NCBI GenBank assembly: GCA_965212125.1
Contig: OZ243045.1
Coordinates: forward strand, 682,001-746,000
Direction of reading: 5' to 3'
Origin: CAYRJD01 sp965212125
Lineage (GTDB): Bacteria > Actinomycetota > Acidimicrobiia > Acidimicrobiales > Poriferisodalaceae
DNA: 64,000 nt
A program made the position numbers and the translations under genes. Each line of letters opens with the position of its first letter. The first letter of the stretch is position 1. Under the pieces are notes generated by a model, which worked only from the letters and a program-made list of their open reading frames with translations, was not told the DNA's origin and ran no database searches. Of the stretch, positions 1 to 7,683 are shown one piece after another.

Positions 1-549
1 CGACTCCACCGCGCTCGCCAACAGCGGGTCGCCCAATATCGGGCGCACGTCTGAGGTGGCGACCAGTTCGCCAGCCCCAACAAAATTGACAGCGACCGCG
101 CCCAACACATCGTTGCCGCGCTCCGGTGCGAAAGCGGCTACCGCCACCCCGCCGGGCAGATCGATCGCTTGCAGCCCGACGTGATCGGATGTGATAACGG
201 TTCCAGGCGCAATGTCGGCCACGGCGACGACGTATTGAGTAGACGGGCTGGCGTTGGAAAGCGTGTACGACCACCAAAGCCCGCCAAGAGCGATGGTGAT
301 AAGCGCCGCACCCGCTAGCGCGCGGATGCCGGGCCAAACACGACGCGGGCGTATCTGACCGACGCGCGGCGTGCTGACTCTGGGCTGACCAGTTCTGGGC
401 TGGCTGGCGCGGGGAGCGGCGGCGCGGGGAGCGGCGGTGCGGCCACCCTGCCTACTTCTAGGCTCGCGTGGGTCAAGGCGCCCATTCCGATCGGCTTGAT
501 CTGCCGCCAGGCGACTTCTCAGTCGCTCAGTGTCCCGCCCGGTATCCAT
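1..549 (-). CDS. SAF-domain protein, CpaB/RcpC-like, N-terminal part
   Basis: The reverse strand is open from an ATG at 549 down to the window edge, so only the first 183 residues are visible. The N-terminus (about residues 1-75) is Arg/Ala/Pro-rich and looks cytoplasmic. A single membrane segment follows (about residues 78-96, containing ALAGAALITIALGGLWW). Next comes a beta-rich stretch with YVVAVADIAPGTVITSDHV, the usual opening of an SAF domain as in the pilus assembly protein CpaB. CpaB-type proteins are anchored periplasmic or extracytoplasmic parts of Flp/Tad pilus machines. Whether this one serves a pilus cannot be told, because the neighbours lie outside the window. The start overlaps the intergenic region before the divergent protease gene. 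Confidence 0.65.
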   Translation of the reverse strand, partial: MDTGRDTERLRSRLAADQADRNGRLDPREPRSRQGGRTAAPRAAAPRASQPRTGQPRVSTPRVGQIRPRRVWPGIRALAGAALITIALGGLWWSYTLSNASPSTQYVVAVADIAPGTVITSDHVGLQAIDLPGGVAVAAFAPERGNDVLGAVAVNFVGAGELVATSDVRPILGDPLLASAVES

Positions 550-598
550 ACTGACGATCCTTAGCCAGGAACGAAAGAAAATCAAGCAGGATTATTTG

Positions 599-1384
599 AT
601 GCGCGAATCACTTTGGGCGGCGGTATCGCCCAGCTACCTGTTTTCACCCACATGGGACAGAGCAAAAAACCGTCGCCTGGTGGTGCCCGGGATTGCGATT
701 CTGCTCGGCGTCGGAATCGCTGGCGCGCTCGTGGCTGGTTTGGCTTTGGGAGAGATCGCCCAAAGGGCTGGATATGAGAACCAGCTGGCCGAGGAGCTTG
801 AAGAGTTCAGCCTGGTTGTCCAGGCATTGCTGGTGGTGGGGTTGGCTCCTCTGCTGGAAGAGCCGCTTTTCAGGTTGGTGTTGACCCGGCGGCCGCACCT
901 GGGAGTGCTGACGTTGCTCGCCGGCTTGGCCGCGTTGCTTTCACTGACTTTCGCTGGCCTAGCAATATTGTTCGGCGCCCTCGCGGTTGCGTTTTTGATC
1001 TTGTGGGCGACGCAGATTTTGCCCGGCGCAAGAGATGTCGAAGCGGCCGGCGCGGCTGGAACGACTGGCGCGACTGGAGCGACCAGCGCGACGAAGGCAA
1101 CAAGAGCGGGCGACAGGTTTTTGAACTGGTGGGAGCGACACCCGCGCACGCCGGTGTATGCGTCCATCACCGCATTCGGCGTCTATCACTTGAGCAATTT
1201 TGAGGTGGAGTGGTCGCCTCTGACCTTGGCAGTGATCCCACTGGCGGTCGCACCGCAGCTCTGGCTCGGTCTCACCTTCACGATTGGCAGAGTTCGCTAT
1301 GGCTGGTTGGCAGGAGTTATCTTGCACGCCGCGCACAACGCGACCATCTGGTCAATCACTCTGGCGCTGCCAGACCCAGCTTGA
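599..1384 (+). CDS. CPBP family intramembrane metalloprotease
   Basis: A multi-pass membrane protein of about 261 residues with the three motifs of the CPBP (CAAX protease and bacteriocin-processing) family. These are EExxxR in LLEEPLFRLVL, FxxxH in FGVYHLSNF and HxxxN in LHAAHNATIW. The glutamates and histidines of these motifs bind the catalytic metal in the membrane. I start at the ATG at 599 because AGCAGG lies eight bases upstream; the longer frame from 530 would overlap the divergent gene. A central loop is an Ala/Gly/Thr repeat (AGTTGATGATSATKATRAG). In bacteria such proteins often process or give immunity to peptides. The substrate here is unknown and no bacteriocin gene is adjacent. 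Confidence 0.8.
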   Translation: MRESLWAAVSPSYLFSPTWDRAKNRRLVVPGIAILLGVGIAGALVAGLALGEIAQRAGYENQLAEELEEFSLVVQALLVVGLAPLLEEPLFRLVLTRRPHLGVLTLLAGLAALLSLTFAGLAILFGALAVAFLILWATQILPGARDVEAAGAAGTTGATGATSATKATRAGDRFLNWWERHPRTPVYASITAFGVYHLSNFEVEWSPLTLAVIPLAVAPQLWLGLTFTIGRVRYGWLAGVILHAAHNATIWSITLALPDPA

Positions 1385-1416
1385 ATCTGGGTTAGCTAGC
1401 CAGCGCGCACCCGGGG

Positions 1417-3702
1417 TTAATCGATCGACACCTCTTCGGGAACCCGCTCAAGCTCAAGCTCCTCAACGGCCGCTTCCAGCTCGGCGGGATCAACGTACTC
1501 ACGCGGCGGCAAAACCACTTCGCCCTCAAGATCAATACGCGGCATCCAACGCAGCGAGCGCGGGAACCACCAGTTTGAGCGTCCCATTAGATGCATCCAA
1601 GCGGGCACCAAAATCACACGCACAAAGAACGCATCAACGAAGATTGCGGTAGCCAAGCCGAGACCTAGCATTTTCAGTATCGGCTCGGGGTTGGTAACAA
1701 AGCCGCCGAACACCGTGATCATTATCAGCGCCGCGGAAGTGATGACTCGAGCAGTGGTGGAGATGCCGATAATCACGCTCTGGTTGTTGTCGTTGTTGTG
1801 TAGGTATTCCTCACGCACCCGACTAAGCAAGAACACCTCATAGTCCATCGACAACCCAAACAGGATCGCAAACATCATCATCGGGATGAACGACACGATC
1901 GGCACTGGTTCGTCGATGCCAATGAGCGACGATCCCCAGCCCCACTGAAACACCATCACCAGCACGCCGTAAGCGGCGCCGATTGATAGCAGGTTCAAGA
2001 GCGCCGCCTTGATCGGCACGAAGACCGAGCGGAACACCATCATCAACAGAATGAAGCTCAGCACGATTACGCCACCGATGAACCAGGGGAGCCTGTCTGC
2101 CACCTTCCCGCTTAGGTCTGAGAAAGTGGCGGTGGCGCCACCAATGTGGGCCGCGTCTGGATCTGACAGCACCTGCGGAAACACTTCGCTGCGTAGCCGT
2201 TTGATGGTGTCAACCGTTGCCGAATCTTGCGGGGATGTGGTTGGGAAAACCTGCAAGACCGTTGCTGCGCCGTTAGGTGAGGTGGCTGGCGGGGCAACGC
2301 TGGCGATACCCCCATCGTTTTGTAGCGCGGCGGCAAGCTGACGAACTTCTGCTGCGGGGTTATTTAAGTCAGCGTTCTCAATCGCTATCAACAGCGGTCC
2401 GTTGAAGCCAGGTCCGAACGCTTCGGTTAGAAGGTCGTATGTCTGACGCTCGGTTCTCTCGGCGGGCTGATTGCCAAGATCGGGGAAGCCCAACTGAAGC
2501 TTCAGCACCGGAGCGGTCAGCGCCAGCAATACAACAAGGCCGCCAATGAAGTACCAAATCGATCGGCGTGACACATGGTTACCCCAGCGCTCCCAAGGCC
2601 CTGAAACCAGAGGCGGCATTTTTATTTCAACATCACTTGCTAGCGCAACGGCCGCAGCTTGAGCTGCCTCACGCTTTGCGTTACGTCGCTGCCTGCGAGG
2701 CACAACTCGATATTGCGCCCAAGCCAGCAGAGCTGGCAGGATGGTTATTGAAGCCAGCACCATAAGCGCAACGATGATTGAAACGGAAACACCGGCCGCA
2801 GTAACAAAAGGCAGGCCTGATACCGCTAAGCCCAGAATCGCAATAACCACCGTACCGCCCGCGAAGACCACAGCCAAACCAGCGGTTGCGTTGGCGCGCG
2901 CAGCCGCGTCAACCACCGTCAGCCCGTCGCGCAGACCCTCGCGGTAGCGCGTAACTATGAACAGCGCGTAGTCAATGCCCACACCTAGGCCGATCATTGA
3001 AGCCAGTTGCGGCGCCCAGTTGGGCACATCTAGCGGTACCGCAATCAAGCCAATGATGCCGGTAACACCAAGAGCCAGTCCGAATAGCGCAATGCCGACC
3101 GGCATGCCCATCGCCACGATGCTGCCAAAGGCAAGGAGCAAGATGATTATGGCCGCGATAAGCCCCGCTAGCTCTCCTACACCGGTCTCAGGTCGCTGCG
3201 CAGCGCTATAAAGCTGACCGCCGGATTCAATCCGTAGGACCTGCTCGTCAATGACTCCCGTTGCCTCTTCAAGTTCTTCAATCAGGATTGTTTCTGGGTC
3301 TAACTCAAAGTTGTATTGCACCGTTATCAAGCCGATTGTGCCGTCAGAATTGATCGTGCGGTTTGGTGTCGGAGCTTCGGCTTGAATAATCCCTTCGGTG
3401 TTACGCAGCTGCGTCAGCAAAGTCTCAATCGCTGCTCTCTGCGCCGGATCGCTGAGAGAGGTGCCCGCCGGAGACTGCACCACCACCTGCGCGGTTAAGC
3501 CAGCCGTGGACGGGAACTCTTTCTCTAGCAGGTCAAGCGCATCTTGACTATCCGCACCTGGCACAGTGACATTGGTGCTTAACTCGCCGCCGAAGGCTCT
3601 ATTCCCACCAACCAACGCTATTGCGATAAGAACCCAGATCAGCAAAGTCCGTGTTCTGTGGGTCGCGCACCAGCGACCTAGCTTGTATAGGGAGTTAGTC
3701 AT
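1417..3702 (-). CDS. MMPL/RND family transporter
   Basis: A 761-residue member of the MMPL branch of the RND superfamily, with the expected plan. One N-terminal membrane helix is followed by an extracytoplasmic domain, a block of helices containing GLGVGIDYALFIVTRYREG, a second extracytoplasmic domain and a second block with FGLSMDYEVFLLSRVREEY. The paired GxxxDY motifs provide the proton-relay aspartates. Such pumps export lipids, siderophores or drugs across the inner membrane using the proton gradient. The C-terminus is an acidic cytoplasmic tail. The gene is divergent from cysS, with only 34 bp between the start codons. The substrate cannot be predicted from sequence. Confidence 0.88.
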   Translation of the reverse strand: MTNSLYKLGRWCATHRTRTLLIWVLIAIALVGGNRAFGGELSTNVTVPGADSQDALDLLEKEFPSTAGLTAQVVVQSPAGTSLSDPAQRAAIETLLTQLRNTEGIIQAEAPTPNRTINSDGTIGLITVQYNFELDPETILIEELEEATGVIDEQVLRIESGGQLYSAAQRPETGVGELAGLIAAIIILLLAFGSIVAMGMPVGIALFGLALGVTGIIGLIAVPLDVPNWAPQLASMIGLGVGIDYALFIVTRYREGLRDGLTVVDAAARANATAGLAVVFAGGTVVIAILGLAVSGLPFVTAAGVSVSIIVALMVLASITILPALLAWAQYRVVPRRQRRNAKREAAQAAAVALASDVEIKMPPLVSGPWERWGNHVSRRSIWYFIGGLVVLLALTAPVLKLQLGFPDLGNQPAERTERQTYDLLTEAFGPGFNGPLLIAIENADLNNPAAEVRQLAAALQNDGGIASVAPPATSPNGAATVLQVFPTTSPQDSATVDTIKRLRSEVFPQVLSDPDAAHIGGATATFSDLSGKVADRLPWFIGGVIVLSFILLMMVFRSVFVPIKAALLNLLSIGAAYGVLVMVFQWGWGSSLIGIDEPVPIVSFIPMMMFAILFGLSMDYEVFLLSRVREEYLHNNDNNQSVIIGISTTARVITSAALIMITVFGGFVTNPEPILKMLGLGLATAIFVDAFFVRVILVPAWMHLMGRSNWWFPRSLRWMPRIDLEGEVVLPPREYVDPAELEAAVEELELERVPEEVSID

Positions 3703-3707
3703 GGGGC

Positions 3708-3724
3708 CTATTCTATGAGAATAG
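3708..3724. promoter_or_regulatory. Perfect 17-bp dyad between divergent mmpL-like gene and cysS
   Basis: CTATTCTATGAGAATAG is a perfect inverted repeat of 7-bp arms around a 3-bp centre. It sits 5 bp upstream of the MMPL start codon and 12 bp upstream of the cysS start. Each strand reads TATTCT, an acceptable -10 hexamer, so it may be a shared symmetric promoter core, an operator, or both. Placement so close to the starts would give leaderless or very short-leader transcripts in both directions. Confidence 0.45.
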
Positions 3725-3736
3725 TTATGAACTTTT

Positions 3737-5212
3737 ATGTCGGGTAAGGCGGTTCAAACGCTGAGAGTTTTTAGCACCGCCACACGCAAGAAAGTGCGGT
3801 TTGAGCCCCGTGTGGAGGGGGCGGTGTCTATGTACGTGTGCGGGCCGACCGTCTATGACGTGCCACATTTGGGCCACGGCCGCACGGCTCTTACCTACGA
3901 CATAATCCGGCGATATCTCACCTGGCGCGGCTTCACGGTGACGCTGGCATCAAATGTCACCGACATTGACGACAAAATCATTGCGCGTGCTAGCGCTGAG
4001 GGTCGTAGCGAGCCTGAAGTGGCAGCGGAGTTCACCGCGGCCTACGACAAGGAGATGCAGCGACTAGATGTGCTGCCCCCCGACAGCCAGCCGCATGCCA
4101 CGCAGTTCGTGCCGCAAATGCTGGAGGTGATTAGCCAGCTAATGGAGCAAGGCTTGGCATATGCGGTGCCGCAGCGTGGCGTGTATATGAGCGTTGAGTC
4201 GGTTGCCGGCTATGGCGGGTTGGCCGGTCGCACGATTGAGCAAATGCTGCAGGACGCCGGGAGCCGGGTTGATATTGATCCGCACAAACGTTCGCCGCTG
4301 GACTTCGCTCTGTGGCGGGCAGCCGAGCCGGGCGAGCCAGCTTGGGATACGCCCTGGGGGTCGGGTCGTCCGGGCTGGCACACCGAATGTGTTGCGATGT
4401 CTCTAGCCGCGCTGGGGGAGGGCTTTGACGTTCACGGCGGCGGCGATGACCTGGTGTTTCCGCATCATCAAAATGAGTGGGCGCAGGTGGAGGCGTTGGG
4501 TAAGAACTTCGCCCGCTACTGGCTACATAGCGCAATGGTCAATGTGGGTGGGCAGAAGATGGCTAAGTCGGTTGGCAACTTCACCAACTTGTCGGAGGCG
4601 ATTGATGAGGTGGGGCCGAGAGCGGTGCGGATGGCGGTGTTGCAGACGCACTATCGCAAGGCAATGGAGATGGACAAGCCCTCTCTGGCGGCTGCGGCGG
4701 TTGCTGTGGATCGTCTAGATGCGTTTGCCCGGCGTGTTCGAGTGGCAGGGCTGGCGGCTGGCCGGGCGATTACGACCAGCGAAACCTACGTTGAAATCAT
4801 GGATCGCTTTGTTGAAGTAATGAACGACGACTTCGCCACGCCAGCCGCGACGGATCTTGCGTTTACCACTCTGCGCAAGGTGAATGCCGCGCTGGATGCT
4901 GCGTCTGCTCCGCCTACCGACACGTCCACCGATCCGGCTGCTACCGACCCGGCCGCGGACACATTCATCGCGCCAGCTGCGCAAGCGGTTATCGATATTT
5001 TTGAAGTGCTGGGGATTTCTACGACCGCCGCGGCTGATGGCGATGCCAGCGACACCGACGCAGACCCGGAGATTGAGCGGCTTGTTGCAGCCAGAGAGCA
5101 AGCCCGGTCAGACAAGGACTTTGCGAAAGCAGACGAAATTCGTGAGCAGCTATCGGCGCAAGACGTTGTAATAGAAGACACCCCAGCAGGAGTTACCTGG
5201 CGAAAAATGTGA
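3737..5212 (+). CDS. cysS: Cysteinyl-tRNA synthetase
   Basis: A class I aminoacyl-tRNA synthetase of 491 residues that charges tRNA-Cys. The nucleotide-binding HxGH motif is H44-L-G-H47. The second class I signature appears as KMAKS near residue 274, with alanine where serine is usual. Zinc and cysteine recognition residues are seen in MYVCGPTVYD, GWHTECVAMS and HGGGDDLVFPHHQNE. The C-terminal DALR-like domain carries an Ala/Thr/Asp-rich insertion around residues 390-415. The length is that of a full CysS. The shorter mycothiol enzyme MshC is a relative, but the complete C-terminal domain argues against it. Confidence 0.95.
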   Translation: MSGKAVQTLRVFSTATRKKVRFEPRVEGAVSMYVCGPTVYDVPHLGHGRTALTYDIIRRYLTWRGFTVTLASNVTDIDDKIIARASAEGRSEPEVAAEFTAAYDKEMQRLDVLPPDSQPHATQFVPQMLEVISQLMEQGLAYAVPQRGVYMSVESVAGYGGLAGRTIEQMLQDAGSRVDIDPHKRSPLDFALWRAAEPGEPAWDTPWGSGRPGWHTECVAMSLAALGEGFDVHGGGDDLVFPHHQNEWAQVEALGKNFARYWLHSAMVNVGGQKMAKSVGNFTNLSEAIDEVGPRAVRMAVLQTHYRKAMEMDKPSLAAAAVAVDRLDAFARRVRVAGLAAGRAITTSETYVEIMDRFVEVMNDDFATPAATDLAFTTLRKVNAALDAASAPPTDTSTDPAATDPAADTFIAPAAQAVIDIFEVLGISTTAAADGDASDTDADPEIERLVAAREQARSDKDFAKADEIREQLSAQDVVIEDTPAGVTWRKM

Positions 5213-5216
5213 GCGG

Positions 5217-6026
5217 CTAAACCCCGTGGCGTTTCAGCCAATCGTCAATAAGCCATCCCGCGATTGACATTCCGCCGCGCGGACACGGCGGCAGATCGTC
5301 AGGGGCGAACCAGCCAGCTTCAACGATCTCTTCTTCCTCTATGTCGATCTCGCCGGCAACCCAATCACACTTGAAGCCGCACATAAGTGAGTGGGGGAAC
5401 GGCCACGGCTGACTTGCGAAGTACGTGATGTTGTCAACCTCAACGGCGACCTCTTCTTTTACCTCGCGCCGCACTGCGTCTTCCAGGCTTTCACCCGCCT
5501 CAACAAACCCAGCCAAGGTGCTAAAGAAACGGCCGGGAAACTGCCGCCCCCACGCCAGCAGCGCCTCATCGCCTCGCTCAACTAAGACGATCATCGCCGG
5601 GCTCAGTCGCGGGAACGCCAAGTGCTGGCAGTGGTCGCAGAGCTTGCCGCGATCTGCCGGGTTGGTTTTGGTGGGCGTTCCGCAGCGGCCGCAAAATTGA
5701 TGTGTCCGCTCGTAGTGGGTTATCTGTTCGGCGCGGCCAGCGATTTGCCATTCCTCGTCGCTGATGCGACCGTAAAGCTGCCGCAAATGGACCGGCTCCA
5801 GGTCGCCAGCGGCTTCGTCGGATCCCACCGCCGTTAGATCCAAAGCCCAGACACCGGCCCCGTCAAGCACACCCAAAAACGTCGGTGCGACGGAGTCGGT
5901 GGGCGGCTGCGTGCCGCGGCATAAAGCGCCCTCTGGCTCGATGAACACGACACCCTCGCTCACGGGAATCCACACGTTGTCGGCGCGGTTGAGGTCGTCT
6001 GATGGCTGATTTTGTGGCGTAAACAT
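5217..6026 (-). CDS. nudC: NAD(+) diphosphatase / NAD-cap decapping Nudix hydrolase
   Basis: A 269-residue Nudix enzyme of the NudC type, which cleaves NAD(H) to AMP and NMN(H) and can remove NAD caps from RNA. Four zinc-ribbon cysteines are present (C112, C115, C130, C133). The Nudix box reads GFVEAGESLEDAVRREVKEE near residues 173-192, and the diagnostic SQPWPFPHSLM motif lies just after it. It is the last gene of a minus-strand group, starting 4 bp after the lexA stop, so it is probably co-transcribed with the ribD-like gene and lexA. Confidence 0.93.
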   Translation of the reverse strand: MFTPQNQPSDDLNRADNVWIPVSEGVVFIEPEGALCRGTQPPTDSVAPTFLGVLDGAGVWALDLTAVGSDEAAGDLEPVHLRQLYGRISDEEWQIAGRAEQITHYERTHQFCGRCGTPTKTNPADRGKLCDHCQHLAFPRLSPAMIVLVERGDEALLAWGRQFPGRFFSTLAGFVEAGESLEDAVRREVKEEVAVEVDNITYFASQPWPFPHSLMCGFKCDWVAGEIDIEEEEIVEAGWFAPDDLPPCPRGGMSIAGWLIDDWLKRHGV

Positions 6027-6030
6027 TGGG

Positions 6031-6732
6031 CTAGACCTGGCGCACGATGGTAACTACGCGCCCTAAGAGTTTCGTTTCCGCTGGCTTGTGTTTGATTGGC
6101 GCAATCTTGGGCTTAGCCGATGGATCGGCGGCCTCTAGCCAGACCGTCTTTCCGCGCTTTTGATAGCGCTTGATTATTGGTGCTGGCTGGCTGTCGTTGG
6201 GCTGCAGGACGACTAGATCGCCGGAGCGTGCGGCCGCGCCAACTCGCACTACTACATAGTCGCCAGCCACGAGCACGCCAGCTTGAGGTAGCGCGTCTGC
6301 GGTTACGCGCAACATCAGCAGCTCACCGTCGCCGACAAGATCTGATGGCAGCGGGTACAAGGCCTCTACCGCATCAAAGCTGGCACGATCGAAGCCGGCA
6401 CGGTCAAAGCCAGCACGCTTGCCATCCACCAGCGGCACATACCTAGTAGCGCGACGCTCGCCCCGCAGACCCGACTTGAAGTCGTAGCTCACCCGCAGGG
6501 CGCGCGGCGAACTTTCATCGCGTTGCAGCCAACCGCCCTGCTGCAACAGGCCCAAGTGATAATGCGCGCTTGAAGGCGACTTCAGATTCACCGCCTTACA
6601 GATCTCCCGCACCGACGGTGGGTAGCCGCGCCGCTGCGTTTCGCTGTCTATGTATTGCAGAATTTTTTGTTGCTGCGTCGGCAGGTCTTGCAGAAGTTCG
6701 CTGGGTGTCTTTGAGTTGCGGGCTTTCGGCAT
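6031..6732 (-). CDS. lexA: LexA-family repressor with the catalytic serine replaced by alanine
   Basis: A 233-residue LexA-type protein: N-terminal winged helix (about residues 15-80; GYPPSVREICKAVNLKSPSS) and a C-terminal S24 dimerisation/autocleavage domain. In active LexA the nucleophile lies in a G-D-S-M-like turn. The equivalent turn here is T144-A-D-A-L148, so the serine position is Ala147. The partner lysine is kept (K188 in PIIKRYQ). The expected Ala-Gly cleavage region is a triplicated pentapeptide, R-A-[GS]-F-D, at residues 106-120. The gene order (next to nrdJ) is that of the genuine actinobacterial lexA locus. I see no GAACN4GTTC SOS box upstream of the operon. It may be a non-cleavable repressor. 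Confidence 0.85.
   Translation of the reverse strand: MPKARNSKTPSELLQDLPTQQQKILQYIDSETQRRGYPPSVREICKAVNLKSPSSAHYHLGLLQQGGWLQRDESSPRALRVSYDFKSGLRGERRATRYVPLVDGKRAGFDRAGFDRASFDAVEALYPLPSDLVGDGELLMLRVTADALPQAGVLVAGDYVVVRVGAAARSGDLVVLQPNDSQPAPIIKRYQKRGKTVWLEAADPSAKPKIAPIKHKPAETKLLGRVVTIVRQV
6373..6417 (-). repeat. Three in-frame 15-bp repeats inside lexA
   Basis: Three successive 15-bp units encode RAGFD, RAGFD and RASFD (residues 106-120), exactly where LexA proteins normally have their self-cleavage loop. The units differ from each other by a few bases. Confidence 0.85.
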
Positions 6733-6743
6733 AACGATCCTGC

Positions 6744-7553
6744 TCAGGCTCTCACATAACGCAGAAACAAGTAGCCATCTCCCTCGGCCAGCTGAGCCAG
6801 CCGAAACCTCCGTAGATCTTTGGCTGGCGGTAGCTGCGGTGCGGTTGCGCCCGCGGCGATGACAGGTGAGATGGTGAGATTGATCTCATCGACAAGGTTT
6901 TGGTCTAGCAACTGAGCGTTCAGCGTGGGGCCGCCTTCGCACAGCACGACCTCCGCTCCAAGGCGGCCGAGCTCTTGCAAAGCGAAGCCGAAATCAACGC
7001 CACCGCTTTCCCTGCCCGCGGCGCTGGGTTCCCTGCCTGCGTTCAGAACTGCTGGCGCCGGGTCGCTCAAAGAGATCAGTGCGGCAAGTGCCGGATGCGA
7101 ACTAGATGACGCGTCAGGCAGCGTGCCGGCTGAGCCGCCAGTGACGATGATCGGCAAGGGGTCGCCCTCACCGTGCGACGGCTCAAACAACACCGAGTCA
7201 AGAGCGCCGGCCGGAGACGACGTAACCACCGCCACGCGCGGCTTGACGCGTGAGTCTGTGGTGGGTCGGCTGTACCCCTCAGCCTCAGTCGTTTTGCGTC
7301 CGACCAGCAACACATCGGCATGGCTGCGCAATTCCGTCAGCAAAGATTTATCCACAGGATTTCCCAGTCCACCAGAAACGCCATCAACGCTGTAGGCGCC
7401 ATTGATGCTGACGATCATGTTCAACATCAGCCAGGGCCGGGCTTGCCGGTCGGGCCCGTTGGTTGAGCTAGGCAGCGAATCCCGCCGTTCTGCGGAGTTT
7501 GCCAGGGTTGCCACATCAACCTCGCATGGCGGTTCGGGAACAAAGCGCAGCAC
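6744..7553 (-). CDS. RibD C-terminal-domain / dihydrofolate-reductase-like pyrimidine reductase
   Basis: A 269-residue protein with the RibD-C (DHFR-like) fold used by riboflavin-pathway pyrimidine reductases. MIVSINGAYSVDGVSGGLG is the conserved substrate/NADPH region, LRSHADVLLVGRKTTEAEGY follows, and the C-terminal half has LGAEVVLCEGGPTLNAQLL and DEINLTISPVIAAG. No deaminase domain is fused. It heads the minus-strand operon with lexA (11 bp downstream) and nudC. Stand-alone proteins of this kind are common in actinobacteria and their exact substrate is often not riboflavin precursors, so the specific reaction is uncertain. Confidence 0.8.
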   Translation of the reverse strand: MLRFVPEPPCEVDVATLANSAERRDSLPSSTNGPDRQARPWLMLNMIVSINGAYSVDGVSGGLGNPVDKSLLTELRSHADVLLVGRKTTEAEGYSRPTTDSRVKPRVAVVTSSPAGALDSVLFEPSHGEGDPLPIIVTGGSAGTLPDASSSSHPALAALISLSDPAPAVLNAGREPSAAGRESGGVDFGFALQELGRLGAEVVLCEGGPTLNAQLLDQNLVDEINLTISPVIAAGATAPQLPPAKDLRRFRLAQLAEGDGYLFLRYVRA

Positions 7554-7683
7554 CCAAAGAGCTTGCCAGCAAAGCCGGGCTATGTGCTTATTTGCAGGCT
7601 TATCTGTGGCAAAGATTATGCACAGATTGGGGATAACTTCCCGTAAACTAAATGTCCCAATAACCCCCTAATGTGGTGGCTCA
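7554..7683. promoter_or_regulatory. Divergent control region of nrdJ and the ribD-like/lexA operon, with a DnaA-box match
   Basis: This 130-bp gap is AT-richer than its surroundings. TTATGCACA at 7616-7624 matches the DnaA-box consensus TTATNCACA. A second, perfect box, TTATCCACA, lies at 7348-7356 inside the ribD-like gene. I find no SOS box (GAACN4GTTC) and no clear NrdR box pair here. DnaA control of ribonucleotide reductase genes is known in E. coli; applying it here is inference. Confidence 0.35.

Noticed and set aside
7532..7541. gttcgggaac inverted repeat near the lexA operon start, first considered as an SOS box
   Set aside because: The actinobacterial SOS box has the opposite order (GAAC then GTTC); this one lies inside the ribD-like coding sequence with the wrong polarity and spacing.
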